64,000 nucleotides of DNA, from assembly GCA_045563675.1 (NCBI GenBank), contig JBJLIX010000001.1:248001-312000 (forward strand), in the 5' to 3' direction. This DNA comes from AEGEAN-183 sp045563675. Its GTDB lineage: Bacteria > Pseudomonadota > Gammaproteobacteria > Magnimaribacterales > Magnimaribacteraceae. Under the pieces are notes generated by a model, which was not told where the DNA came from, ran no database searches, and saw only the letters and a list, made by a program, of their open reading frames with translations. Both the position numbers and the translations under genes were made by a program. Below are positions 8,646-16,919 of the stretch, in pieces (position 1 is the first letter of the stretch; every line of letters starts with the position of its first letter).

Positions 8646-9915
8646 TCTTTTTTATTTTTTTACTAAAAGGTGAAAGTATAGACCCAATTAAGTAACCTGG
8701 GGCTTTAACGCAATCTAAGAATAATCCTAATAGACCAACTTGTAACCACTTAAATGGAAACAAATACTCCTTTTCAACTTCATTTTTTAAAGGAAAATAA
8801 AGACCTCTATACGCTACAGAAGAAAGAATAATTGCTCCAAGAAATATCTTGGTTATATGGGGAATGTACCATACTGAGCTTTCTACCCACCCTGCTATAG
8901 CTCCATTCCACCTAAAAACTCCTAAAAAAATGAATATAAATATTAGTAACTTCAATATATTGGAAAAAAAGGAATTTGATAATTTCTTTAATACCCCCCT
9001 ATTTATTACTAATGTAGTTAAAAAAATTACAACTAACCCAAGTAAATATAGTTTTGTAATATTTGGCATATATAAAGGACTGGTTTTCCATCCAACAAGA
9101 CTATTCCACTTTGGTATTAATATTGCAGAGAATATTAAGGCGAGGCCCAAATAAATATCTTTAACAGTATTTTGTATATCTAATCTTGATCCATGTAACT
9201 GATATATAAATATCTTTTTTGAAGCAGTAACTAAATCTTTAGGCAGGTAAGAATAAGATAAATATGGCTTTTCGGGTAATTTAAAGCTAAACATTGATTT
9301 TACTCTACTTCTCCACTCTATATCTCCTCCTGACCTAACACCTTTAATAATCTGTCCAGATAAAAGGAAATCTTGCTTTCTGATTAGAGTTCCAGGAATA
9401 GTCTCATGCCCCCTTCTTCCATAAGTTGATGCTCTTAGTAGTTTTTGGAAGGAGGTAAGAGCTAAATATTTTGTGTTACCAAAAACAACATTTACCTTTT
9501 TTTCTTTATATATAAGCAGGTAATCTTTTAACCAATCTTTTTCTGGGATAGTTGTAGCATCTAGAAAAGCTAAGAATTCACTTTTTGCCTGTTCTGATCC
9601 AAGATTTGTAGCCTCATAAGGAAAGGCCCTTCCTTTATGCTTAAAATTAAGCATTCTTCTCTTAAAGAGGATCTTGTTGAATGAAATTAATATACGATCA
9701 AAAGGGAAGGCTTTGCCTACTCTAAAATATTTAATCTCTATTTTTGATTCTATTGTTTTTATTAGATCTTCAATTTCATTTTTTGAACTTGAATCACAGA
9801 TTAAAATTTCCTTTGGAAATAAAGTTTGACTGTTAAGTGAATGAATAACTTTTTTAACAGCTTCAGGGTTGTCCAAAGTAGGAATTACAACACTTATAGA
9901 AGTTCCTTGTTCCAT
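8638..9915 (-). CDS. Family 2 glycosyltransferase with duplicated membrane domain
   Basis: The N-terminal GT-A domain (about 1-230) begins SISVVIPTLDN and has a FLDATT metal/nucleotide segment (117-122) and GGDIEWRSR (196-204). The C-terminal part (about 255-415) is membrane-embedded and contains an apparent internal duplication: W270N..GW..S..YMPNITK and W336N..GW..S..YIPHITK lie 66-68 residues apart, each followed by a hydrophobic stretch and RG. I do not know its sugar specificity. It sits between the Wzx flippase and the WbpP/WbpO pair. Confidence 0.75.
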   Translation of the reverse strand: MEQGTSISVVIPTLDNPEAVKKVIHSLNSQTLFPKEILICDSSSKNEIEDLIKTIESKIEIKYFRVGKAFPFDRILISFNKILFKRRMLNFKHKGRAFPYEATNLGSEQAKSEFLAFLDATTIPEKDWLKDYLLIYKEKKVNVVFGNTKYLALTSFQKLLRASTYGRRGHETIPGTLIRKQDFLLSGQIIKGVRSGGDIEWRSRVKSMFSFKLPEKPYLSYSYLPKDLVTASKKIFIYQLHGSRLDIQNTVKDIYLGLALIFSAILIPKWNSLVGWKTSPLYMPNITKLYLLGLVVIFLTTLVINRGVLKKLSNSFFSNILKLLIFIFIFLGVFRWNGAIAGWVESSVWYIPHITKIFLGAIILSSVAYRGLYFPLKNEVEKEYLFPFKWLQVGLLGLFLDCVKAPGYLIGSILSPFSKKIKKND

Positions 9916-9948
9916 CAGAGTTGCTCACTTTTTAGAAAAAGAGATATA

Positions 9949-11301
9949 TTATTTCTCTTCATGATTCTTCCAAAATTGATAACTCAAACCAAGAAACCAG
10001 TTCTGCCACATTTTTACTCCAAATATATTTTTCATAGCCGAAAATGAGTATAGGCTAAGCAGAAGAATTTCGCTTATTAAAGTTGATATGGCTGCTCCAT
10101 AGATAGAATAAATAGGAATTAGTAGAAAATTTAAAACTAAATTTATCATAGCAACTAGTCCCATTATCTTTGTTTTCTTATTCATAAAACCTCTAGTAAA
10201 GAGTGGTATCTCTATACTAGTTGCTAAAAACCTCACAGGAATACAAAGGATTAAAATACTTAGAACTTTAACTGATTCAAGATATTCTATTCCAAATAAA
10301 AGTGGGTGCAGGATTGGGATTACTAAATATGAAATGAAGAGAAGCACTATGCCTGACATTAACATTATCCCATTTCCGGCTTGATAAAATTTAAGATAAC
10401 TAGATTCATCATGATTAGCCCATTGGTGGAATTTAGGAAGCAAAAACTTCTGATAAATAATTCCTGGAATAAGATAAAAAGCTAAAATAACAACAAATGC
10501 AGCATTGTAAATTCCTACTGCCTCATCACCTTTAAGGTATTTGATGATAATTAGGTCGCTCTGTAGATAGATTAAATAGAAAATAGCAGCTAGACCAAAA
10601 GGACTGCAAATTTTAAAAATATCTGTGTAGCTTTCAAGTTTATGTAAACTTGCTCTTTTTTTAGAATGGTCACCAAAATTACCTTCCAATTTTATATTTC
10701 CTGCAACCATTGGAATCAAAAAAAACATACTTGCGAGAATCATTAAAATAGCAGAAATGTTATACACAAAAAGAATATGGATAATTTCTAGCTTCTCAAA
10801 TAGAAAAAGCACTCCGAGTACCACTAATGTAAATCTAAATAAATTAGGGAATAGTTGCCAAAGTGAAAGAAAAGAAAATTTTGATTCTAGTTGTAGCCTA
10901 GCAGTTACCAATTCAATCACTATGTAATTAAAGACTAGAGCTATTAATCCTAAGAGAATATTCTTGAATTGACTAGAATGAGGTCCTAAAAATGCCCATA
11001 AAATTATTAAAAGAATTGATAGAGAAGCCGAAAAAAAGATAAATTTTAAACTTGGCTTTAATATTCTATTTGCAGAGTATCCTTCTTCGCCATAAACCTT
11101 TAACCAAACATGTTGCAGGCCAAAGAGAGATAGTGGAGCTATTAAGGTTATGGTAGCAATAGCAGCAGAAAAAGTTCCAAACTGTAAGGGGCTTAATTCT
11201 CTAGCCAGTATGACCTGAGTAAAAAATAAGAGTATAGAGGAAAAAAATCCACCTAAAATTAATAGCAATATATTGATTAAATTCTTTTTTACTGATTCCA
11301 A
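9949..11301 (-). CDS. wzx: O-antigen flippase Wzx (MOP superfamily)
   Basis: This 450-residue polytopic protein has about 12-14 hydrophobic segments spread over its whole length. It opens with a charged start followed by GGFFSSILLFFTQVILARELSP, the usual first-helix pattern of polysaccharide exporters (ARxLGPxxFG-like: ARELSPLQFGTFS). It would flip undecaprenyl-linked repeat units to the periplasm. It lies near the Wzy candidate at 12149-13282. A second, ABC-type flippase is encoded at 32202-34019. Confidence 0.85.
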   Translation of the reverse strand: MESVKKNLINILLLILGGFFSSILLFFTQVILARELSPLQFGTFSAAIATITLIAPLSLFGLQHVWLKVYGEEGYSANRILKPSLKFIFFSASLSILLIILWAFLGPHSSQFKNILLGLIALVFNYIVIELVTARLQLESKFSFLSLWQLFPNLFRFTLVVLGVLFLFEKLEIIHILFVYNISAILMILASMFFLIPMVAGNIKLEGNFGDHSKKRASLHKLESYTDIFKICSPFGLAAIFYLIYLQSDLIIIKYLKGDEAVGIYNAAFVVILAFYLIPGIIYQKFLLPKFHQWANHDESSYLKFYQAGNGIMLMSGIVLLFISYLVIPILHPLLFGIEYLESVKVLSILILCIPVRFLATSIEIPLFTRGFMNKKTKIMGLVAMINLVLNFLLIPIYSIYGAAISTLISEILLLSLYSFSAMKNIFGVKMWQNWFLGLSYQFWKNHEEK

Positions 11302-11306
11302 TAAAT

Positions 11307-12152
11307 TTACCTACCTATCTTATAACCTAGAGCACACCAAAAAGGTGCTGAGTCTCTAAAAACAATTTTCTCTAAACCAGCCTTAATAAGCATTTCTTCA
11401 ATATCTTTTTTACTATATCTTTTTTCCAATTGAGTACCAAACCTATCTAATGCATCTGTTTGCATAGTATAAAAACTTTTATCCTTGTACTCTGTTAATG
11501 GAAAAGAATGAGTGTTTATAGATAATTGACTTAGTAAATAAGAAAACCTAGATAATGGATAGTAAATAAAAAGTGCAATTGAATTACAAACTAGACTCTT
11601 CATCTTAAAAGGAAGTCTGGATATGGCTTTTCTTAATATATCAGATATAGACCATAATAATTTGAACCAAAAAGGTCTATTATCAAAATTGTAATATAGG
11701 TAAACCAAGAAAGGTGCATTAGGTTTTAGTTTTGCCACACACTTATTAATTCCATCTTGAGTGTCTGGTATATGATGAAGTACCCCCAAAGAATAACCGA
11801 AATCCATACTATTGTCTGGTAAAGATAAAGAATCAACTGAATCCTTATGAAAGACACAATTATCTAAATTAGAAAGATTTATTTTAGCAATTTCCAAAGC
11901 ATCACTTGGATCAATACAGTGAAGACTTCCTACTCTTGAAGCAACTGAGATAGCCCATCTACCGCTACCACAGCCTAAATCGAATCCCTCAGAAGAATCA
12001 GAAATTCTTTCCCAAGGAAATATTGAGAAATATTGGTTAAATATATTTTCTCTTTCTACAGGATCAAGATCTGATTGGTCAAACTTAGTCCATTCCTCTC
12101 CAAAGCCTTCAACCGTCTTTTTATCTATGTTTGTGTCTTTTTCAGCATTCAT
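11307..12152 (-). CDS. Class I SAM-dependent methyltransferase
   Basis: A Rossmann-fold methyltransferase is indicated by the SAM-binding motif FDLGCGSGRWA (about 59-69), an acidic residue in HCIDPS, and the SLGVLHHIPD post-motif. About 120 further residues rich in aromatics may form a lid or substrate domain. It probably methylates a sugar or lipid-linked glycan (inference). It overlaps the start of the upstream membrane-protein gene's stop by 4 nt and precedes wzx by 5 nt. Confidence 0.75.
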   Translation of the reverse strand: MNAEKDTNIDKKTVEGFGEEWTKFDQSDLDPVERENIFNQYFSIFPWERISDSSEGFDLGCGSGRWAISVASRVGSLHCIDPSDALEIAKINLSNLDNCVFHKDSVDSLSLPDNSMDFGYSLGVLHHIPDTQDGINKCVAKLKPNAPFLVYLYYNFDNRPFWFKLLWSISDILRKAISRLPFKMKSLVCNSIALFIYYPLSRFSYLLSQLSINTHSFPLTEYKDKSFYTMQTDALDRFGTQLEKRYSKKDIEEMLIKAGLEKIVFRDSAPFWCALGYKIGR

Positions 12153-13282
12153 AAGGTCTTAGTTTTTCTTCTATTCACGGGGTACTTGGCATAAAAATAG
12201 AATCCTGTTATCAGGATTAGTCCCATTCCCGGAACATGATGTCTAGCTGCTGTGCCCCAATTAGTAGTTCCAAAAGACCAAAATATTTCTATTACTAAAT
12301 ATGCCAAGAATAAAAACAAAAGGGGTCTTCTTACTAAAGTTTCAGTTTTCATTAATCCCTTTATAGAAATATAGATAAGCATTCCTCTAAATAGGTTTTC
12401 AAGGGTTAGCACAATATCAACTATAGAAGAGATTCTCCAAGGCATTGGTTCAAAGAGGTACTGGAATAAATTAATGGGTAAAAAGAGCAAAAGACTGAAA
12501 GTGCCTTCACTTCCAGATAAGAAAGGTTCATAAGAAGCTCGCGACATATTAGCTAAAGTGCCCTCTTGGTAAGTCTGTATAGCAAAATATAGGCCCTCTG
12601 ATAAGTTATATGATTGGCTGGAAAATAAATTAAATCCATAAACTGATAAAAATACTACAAAAGGAACCCCTAATAGATATCCTGCAATAGGAAAAGATTT
12701 TCTATTTCTTAAATAAGAAGAAACTATTACCGCAAATAATATAACCCCACTAAAAGCATAAAGACCTCTATGAAATTGACCCAAAAGGAATCCAGATAAC
12801 ATTAAATATATCCAATGAATAAAGGACCTATTTAAATAAATTCGTAGAGAAGAATAGATTAATAAATTTACAAAAAGAAGTTCAAAAGATTCTCTCATTG
12901 GAACACTTGTATTTATTAACGAACTAGGTAGAAAGCAGTAAAAGATTAAAACTAGAAATACTGTTCTTTTATCGGCATTTAGAAGACCCAGTGTTTTCCT
13001 TAAAACATATGCTGATAAAAGCCAAACAAATATTGAAAAAAGACACCCTATAAAGTAGGAATCTGTGGTGAAGAAATATAAAGAAGATAGAAGAGAAGAA
13101 AATAAACCGTGACCTTCCTCTTGCACAATTGTTGGATCTAAGCCTCTTTCGCCTAAATTAACAGCTCTAGAAGCTATCCAGTGATAATAGAAACTATCGC
13201 CGACTAGCTGGCCGCCACCAAAAAGCGCCATCAGGACTCTTGAATAAAATCCTAACCAAATTAAAGTTAAAGGTTTAATCAA
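12149..13282 (-). CDS. Polytopic membrane protein, candidate O-antigen polymerase Wzy
   Basis: The protein has about ten hydrophobic segments. A conserved-looking periplasmic N-terminal motif, GDSFYYHWIASRAVNLG, follows the first segment, and there is an internal PMRESFELLF segment. Both occur in Wzy-like and GT-C membrane proteins. There is no soluble domain. Its position next to wzx and glycosyltransferases makes Wzy the best guess, since no other gene in the island is a clearer polymerase. A GT-C glycosyltransferase is the main alternative. Confidence 0.55.
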   Translation of the reverse strand: MIKPLTLIWLGFYSRVLMALFGGGQLVGDSFYYHWIASRAVNLGERGLDPTIVQEEGHGLFSSLLSSLYFFTTDSYFIGCLFSIFVWLLSAYVLRKTLGLLNADKRTVFLVLIFYCFLPSSLINTSVPMRESFELLFVNLLIYSSLRIYLNRSFIHWIYLMLSGFLLGQFHRGLYAFSGVILFAVIVSSYLRNRKSFPIAGYLLGVPFVVFLSVYGFNLFSSQSYNLSEGLYFAIQTYQEGTLANMSRASYEPFLSGSEGTFSLLLFLPINLFQYLFEPMPWRISSIVDIVLTLENLFRGMLIYISIKGLMKTETLVRRPLLFLFLAYLVIEIFWSFGTTNWGTAARHHVPGMGLILITGFYFYAKYPVNRRKTKTL

Positions 13283-13305
13283 TTTAAATACTTTTTAATC
13301 TAACA

Positions 13306-14547
13306 TTATTCAACAATCTGCAGTTCAAACTCAGGAAGAGGAAAAATGAGTTTTGTTCCTTTCTTAAAAATATCTTTTGATTTTTCCATGATATGTTCTT
13401 TGTAATTCCAAGCAGTAACTATTATTGTGTCAGCATTTATCTTCATATGTGCCTCTTCATCTATAACTCTTATCCCAAATCCAGGAAAATACTTATTAAT
13501 TTTGGTTGGAGTTGTGTCAACACAATAAGAAATTACTCTATTATCTAATCCGAGATAACTAAACATAGTGAAAGCCTTAGCAGAAGCTCCATAAGCAGCT
13601 ATGAGCTTGCCTTGGCTTTTATCTTCATTTATTTCATTTAAAACTCTTACTTTAATTTCAAGTATCTTTTTATTAAATTCTTTAAAAATTTTATCTTCTT
13701 TAAAAAGATCTTGTTCATTTGACATAAATTCTTCTATTTTAGAGGAAATACTCTTTTCACCTACCTTAGCTGCCAAGAAGGTTATTGAGCCTCCGTGGAT
13801 TTTTGAATGCATAAGATCAAAAAGTTCAAAGGATTGGGTCTTAAGTAAATTCTGCATATTTATTACAGAGTAATAAAACATATGTTCATGATATATTTGA
13901 TCAAATTCACCATTCAGAAGAGTTGGAATAGCGTAAGCATTTTCAATCATAATTGACCCTCTCGGTGAGATTATTTCGTCCATAGCCTCGAGTAAAATCT
14001 TAGGATCTTCATTATGAGCAAACATATGTCGAGCTATAATCAAATCCATAGAACCATATCTAGCTAACAAAGTTTCTGAAGAATTCTTATTAAAAAAATC
14101 ACATACAGTTTCTCTTCCCAAGTCATTAGCAACTTTAACTATATTTTCCGCCGGGTCTATACCTACAATTTTTTCTACATGAGAGCTGAGCTTGTCAATA
14201 AACAGTCCAGTATTGCTTCCTACCTCCAAACATCTTTTTGAACTTCCTAATAAGCCTTTGGCTTTTAATAATTCGATAAGATCTTCATAGTGTTTCGTCA
14301 AAGAACCAACATCAGGTGTCATATAGGTATAATCTTTATATAGAATTTCTTGATCAAGACAATGTCTTAATTGTATTGAAAGACAATCGCTACAAAGATC
14401 AACTATTAGAGGGTAGAAGGAAGATAAATCAGATTCTTTTTCTACAAAATTATTAGCGGGACTTGAACTGCCAAGGTTTATAACCTCTCTTACTTCAGAA
14501 TGGCAAATCCTGCAATTACTGTCTTCTCTAATATTATCGTTGTCCAT
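13306..14547 (-). CDS. Zinc-binding sugar C-methyltransferase
   Basis: This has the three-part architecture of NDP-4-keto-sugar C-methyltransferases (TylC3/TcaB9 type). An N-terminal zinc site has Cys12, Cys15, Cys52 and Cys55. A SAM domain with CLEVGSNTGLF follows (about 105-115), then the catalytic YHEHMFYYS segment and a C-terminal Rossmann-like domain (GASAKAFTMFSYLG). Such enzymes add a methyl branch next to a keto group. The keto-sugar substrate could come from RmlB, RfbG or WbpM products made in this island (inference). Confidence 0.82.
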   Translation of the reverse strand: MDNDNIREDSNCRICHSEVREVINLGSSSPANNFVEKESDLSSFYPLIVDLCSDCLSIQLRHCLDQEILYKDYTYMTPDVGSLTKHYEDLIELLKAKGLLGSSKRCLEVGSNTGLFIDKLSSHVEKIVGIDPAENIVKVANDLGRETVCDFFNKNSSETLLARYGSMDLIIARHMFAHNEDPKILLEAMDEIISPRGSIMIENAYAIPTLLNGEFDQIYHEHMFYYSVINMQNLLKTQSFELFDLMHSKIHGGSITFLAAKVGEKSISSKIEEFMSNEQDLFKEDKIFKEFNKKILEIKVRVLNEINEDKSQGKLIAAYGASAKAFTMFSYLGLDNRVISYCVDTTPTKINKYFPGFGIRVIDEEAHMKINADTIIVTAWNYKEHIMEKSKDIFKKGTKLIFPLPEFELQIVE

Positions 14548-14595
14548 TATTGAATTTTATAAGTGAATTTATAAGATAGAAATCTTTACTAGTTT

Positions 14596-14601
14596 ATTAT
14601 A
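14596..14601 (-). promoter_or_regulatory. Candidate -10 box ahead of the C-methyltransferase gene
   Basis: A perfect TATAAT on the minus strand lies 49 nt before the ATG in an 84-nt gap, one of the larger gaps inside the island. No convincing -35 hexamer is present at 16-18 nt. In AT-rich DNA such boxes arise by chance, so this is weak. Confidence 0.3.
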
Positions 14602-14631
14602 GAAATCATATGGATACTAAAATCTCATAAG

Positions 14632-15726
14632 TTAACTGTCTTGAGAATCTTTAAATACATCTAAATAAACTCCCTTTAGTGATTCTACTGAATAATTATC
14701 TTCAATCTTTTTTCTAGCATTAACTCCTAGTCTTATTCTTTCTTCAGGATTTGAAATAAGATAATCTAATTTATCTACCCATTCTTCTTTTGAATTTACC
14801 AAATATCCATTAATTTCTTGGTCTATGACTTGTGGATTTGTTCCATAATTTGTAGCTACTGTTGGGATCCCTATAGCCATATATTGCATTGCTTTTAGAG
14901 CTCCTTTTCCTAAAGCCCACTGATCCTCTATTAAAGGGTAAATACCAATATCAAAACTGTGTAGATCATTAATTTCTGTTTTCTTGTTCCATTGAATTAC
15001 TTCTAAATCTACCCCTTCCAAGTTGTAGTTAAAATTTCCAATTATCTTCAATAAGAATTCTTTTTTTTGACTTAATTCTTTAAAAACATCTTTTAGAGTA
15101 TCTAAGTACATTATCGAACTAAATGTACCGGTCCACCCAATAACAACCTTCTGGTTTAATTTATCTTTTGGTTTTAACGTAAATCTTTGTGTATCAAGCG
15201 AGCAAGGAATATAAGTACATTTTTGATTCTTATTAAGACCAATACAGTACTCAGAATGGAAAGGGGAGCTAATAATTACATGATCTGAACTCTCTATTAA
15301 ATAATTGCTCTTTTTATTACTTTTAAAGACATTTAAAATTGAGAAATCCTCTTCTCTATTTTCTAAATGAATTGAATCATCAAAATCATATATTAATTTT
15401 TTAGAGAGCTTACTGACTATTCTCTCAAAAAATGTAGACCCATATGGGGTAACCCACATGAATATATATACTAAATCAAATTTATTTAATAAGAATATAT
15501 CTCTAATTCTCCTTAGATATCCCCTTAAACCTCCAAGAGCTTTTCTTAAGAAGTATTTTTCTTTATAGAGAACTTCCCATAGTTTAAGATCAGAAAAAGA
15601 GGAAACTCTAATTTCATAACCTTCCTCCTCCCAATATTCAAAATATTGCTCATACTTCAATCTTTGGCCTGCAGCTTGTCCCTTTGGGAAAGGACATAAT
15701 ATTAAAATCTTTTTTTTCACTAACAA
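14632..15726 (-). CDS. Glycosyltransferase (GT-B, family 4-like)
   Basis: A GT-B glycosyltransferase is indicated by the N-terminal LCPFPKGQAAGQRLKYEQY, the mid-protein GWTGTFSSIMYLD and FDIGIYPL segments, and the C-terminal donor-site segment WALGKGALKAMQYMAIG, followed by GIPTVATNYG. These features are shared with the gene at 18887-19957 (GWQGTSSS, FDIGIMPM, SLGKCSYKMLLYLSCG), so the two look like paralogs. The start overlaps the upstream glycosyltransferase stop by 7 nt. Donor and acceptor are unknown. Confidence 0.78.
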   Translation of the reverse strand: MLVKKKILILCPFPKGQAAGQRLKYEQYFEYWEEEGYEIRVSSFSDLKLWEVLYKEKYFLRKALGGLRGYLRRIRDIFLLNKFDLVYIFMWVTPYGSTFFERIVSKLSKKLIYDFDDSIHLENREEDFSILNVFKSNKKSNYLIESSDHVIISSPFHSEYCIGLNKNQKCTYIPCSLDTQRFTLKPKDKLNQKVVIGWTGTFSSIMYLDTLKDVFKELSQKKEFLLKIIGNFNYNLEGVDLEVIQWNKKTEINDLHSFDIGIYPLIEDQWALGKGALKAMQYMAIGIPTVATNYGTNPQVIDQEINGYLVNSKEEWVDKLDYLISNPEERIRLGVNARKKIEDNYSVESLKGVYLDVFKDSQDS

Positions 15727-16913
15727 AGATCCTTATAAAATTTACTATAGATAGTTGCACCCTCTTTTAAAGAAAAGTAAGTTTTAGCAATTTTTCTGCA
15801 ACTATCTGCTATATGTTCATTTTCAGTAAGCTCTATTAGCTTTTTTACAGAATCTTCCAAAGTTTTAGTATCAAAATTATTTAGTACTAGACCTCCTGGT
15901 GTTCCTTCTAATATCAAATCAACATCTCCTATATTTTTATTTGTTACGCAAGGAAGTCCCATTGCCAGAAATTCACCTAATTTGGTTGGAGCTGAGGCAA
16001 CTTTAGAGTAATAAGATTCTAAAAAAAAGATTCCTGCATCCATTCTTTGCATAGCCAAAGGAACATTAGAGTGTGTTTTAGATTCTATAATGTAGGAATC
16101 TTCCGACAAGGAATGATTATTTAACATTTCTTTTATTTCTGCATGTTCTCCTTTATTTATTATATAAAAAACTGAATTTTCTTTTATTTCTAACAAATAC
16201 TTAAAAAATAAAATTGCTCTTGGAAAGTCATACCAAAGACTTACGGAACCTACATAACCTAAAACAAACTTATTTTTAAAGAATCCATCTTTTTTCTCAG
16301 ATAAAACATTAGTTTTGAATAAATCTAAATCTGTACAGGTCCTTATAACTGAGAGATTAATGTCTTTATTCCTTAAATAATCAAAACTCAATATTTCTTT
16401 TTTACCAGACTCTGTTAATGAAATTGTCTTGTCTGCATTTAATAAAAAAACTTTTTCTAAAGACTTTACGATCTTGTATAGAAATCCACTTTTATCCCAC
16501 ACACCTGAATCAACCTTTTCATCTGCCCAAAGTCCCCTCATGTCAAAAATAAACTTGGTATGTATTGTCTTCTTAAGTAAGAAGGCTATTAAAGAAGGCA
16601 AGTAACTTCTAGAGTGAATAATATTTACTTTTTTCTTAAAACAGATGTAAGTAGATATAAGTAAGCCCTTAATTATATCAACGTATGTTCCTAATAAAGA
16701 TTTGTGGTAATCCAAATGGACCCATTCGATACCGTGTTCCTTACACTCATCAAAAACTAACTGATAGTTATTAGAAGTTAAGTCAGTCTTTTTTTCGAAA
16801 GTAAGTAAGTAAATATCATGTTCGGAGGATAGTATTTTTAAGTAATTTAATACCTGAGATTGTCCTAGAGGTTCTAAAACCCCGTCATAGCTTATATATA
16901 AAACTTTAGCCAT
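15720..16913 (-). CDS. Glycosyltransferase family 4
   Basis: This is a GT-B type glycosyltransferase. The N-terminal segment SYDGVLEPLGQSQVLNYLK has the glycine-containing acceptor loop, FDMRGLWADEK is typical of family 4 members, and GYVGSVSLWYDFP starts the C-terminal domain. The donor-site segment reads KLGEFLAMGLPCVTNKN. It lies 6 nt after the AsnB-like gene and is coupled to the next glycosyltransferase. Specificity is unknown. Confidence 0.8.
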   Translation of the reverse strand: MAKVLYISYDGVLEPLGQSQVLNYLKILSSEHDIYLLTFEKKTDLTSNNYQLVFDECKEHGIEWVHLDYHKSLLGTYVDIIKGLLISTYICFKKKVNIIHSRSYLPSLIAFLLKKTIHTKFIFDMRGLWADEKVDSGVWDKSGFLYKIVKSLEKVFLLNADKTISLTESGKKEILSFDYLRNKDINLSVIRTCTDLDLFKTNVLSEKKDGFFKNKFVLGYVGSVSLWYDFPRAILFFKYLLEIKENSVFYIINKGEHAEIKEMLNNHSLSEDSYIIESKTHSNVPLAMQRMDAGIFFLESYYSKVASAPTKLGEFLAMGLPCVTNKNIGDVDLILEGTPGGLVLNNFDTKTLEDSVKKLIELTENEHIADSCRKIAKTYFSLKEGATIYSKFYKDLC

Positions 16914-16919
16914 TAAAAA

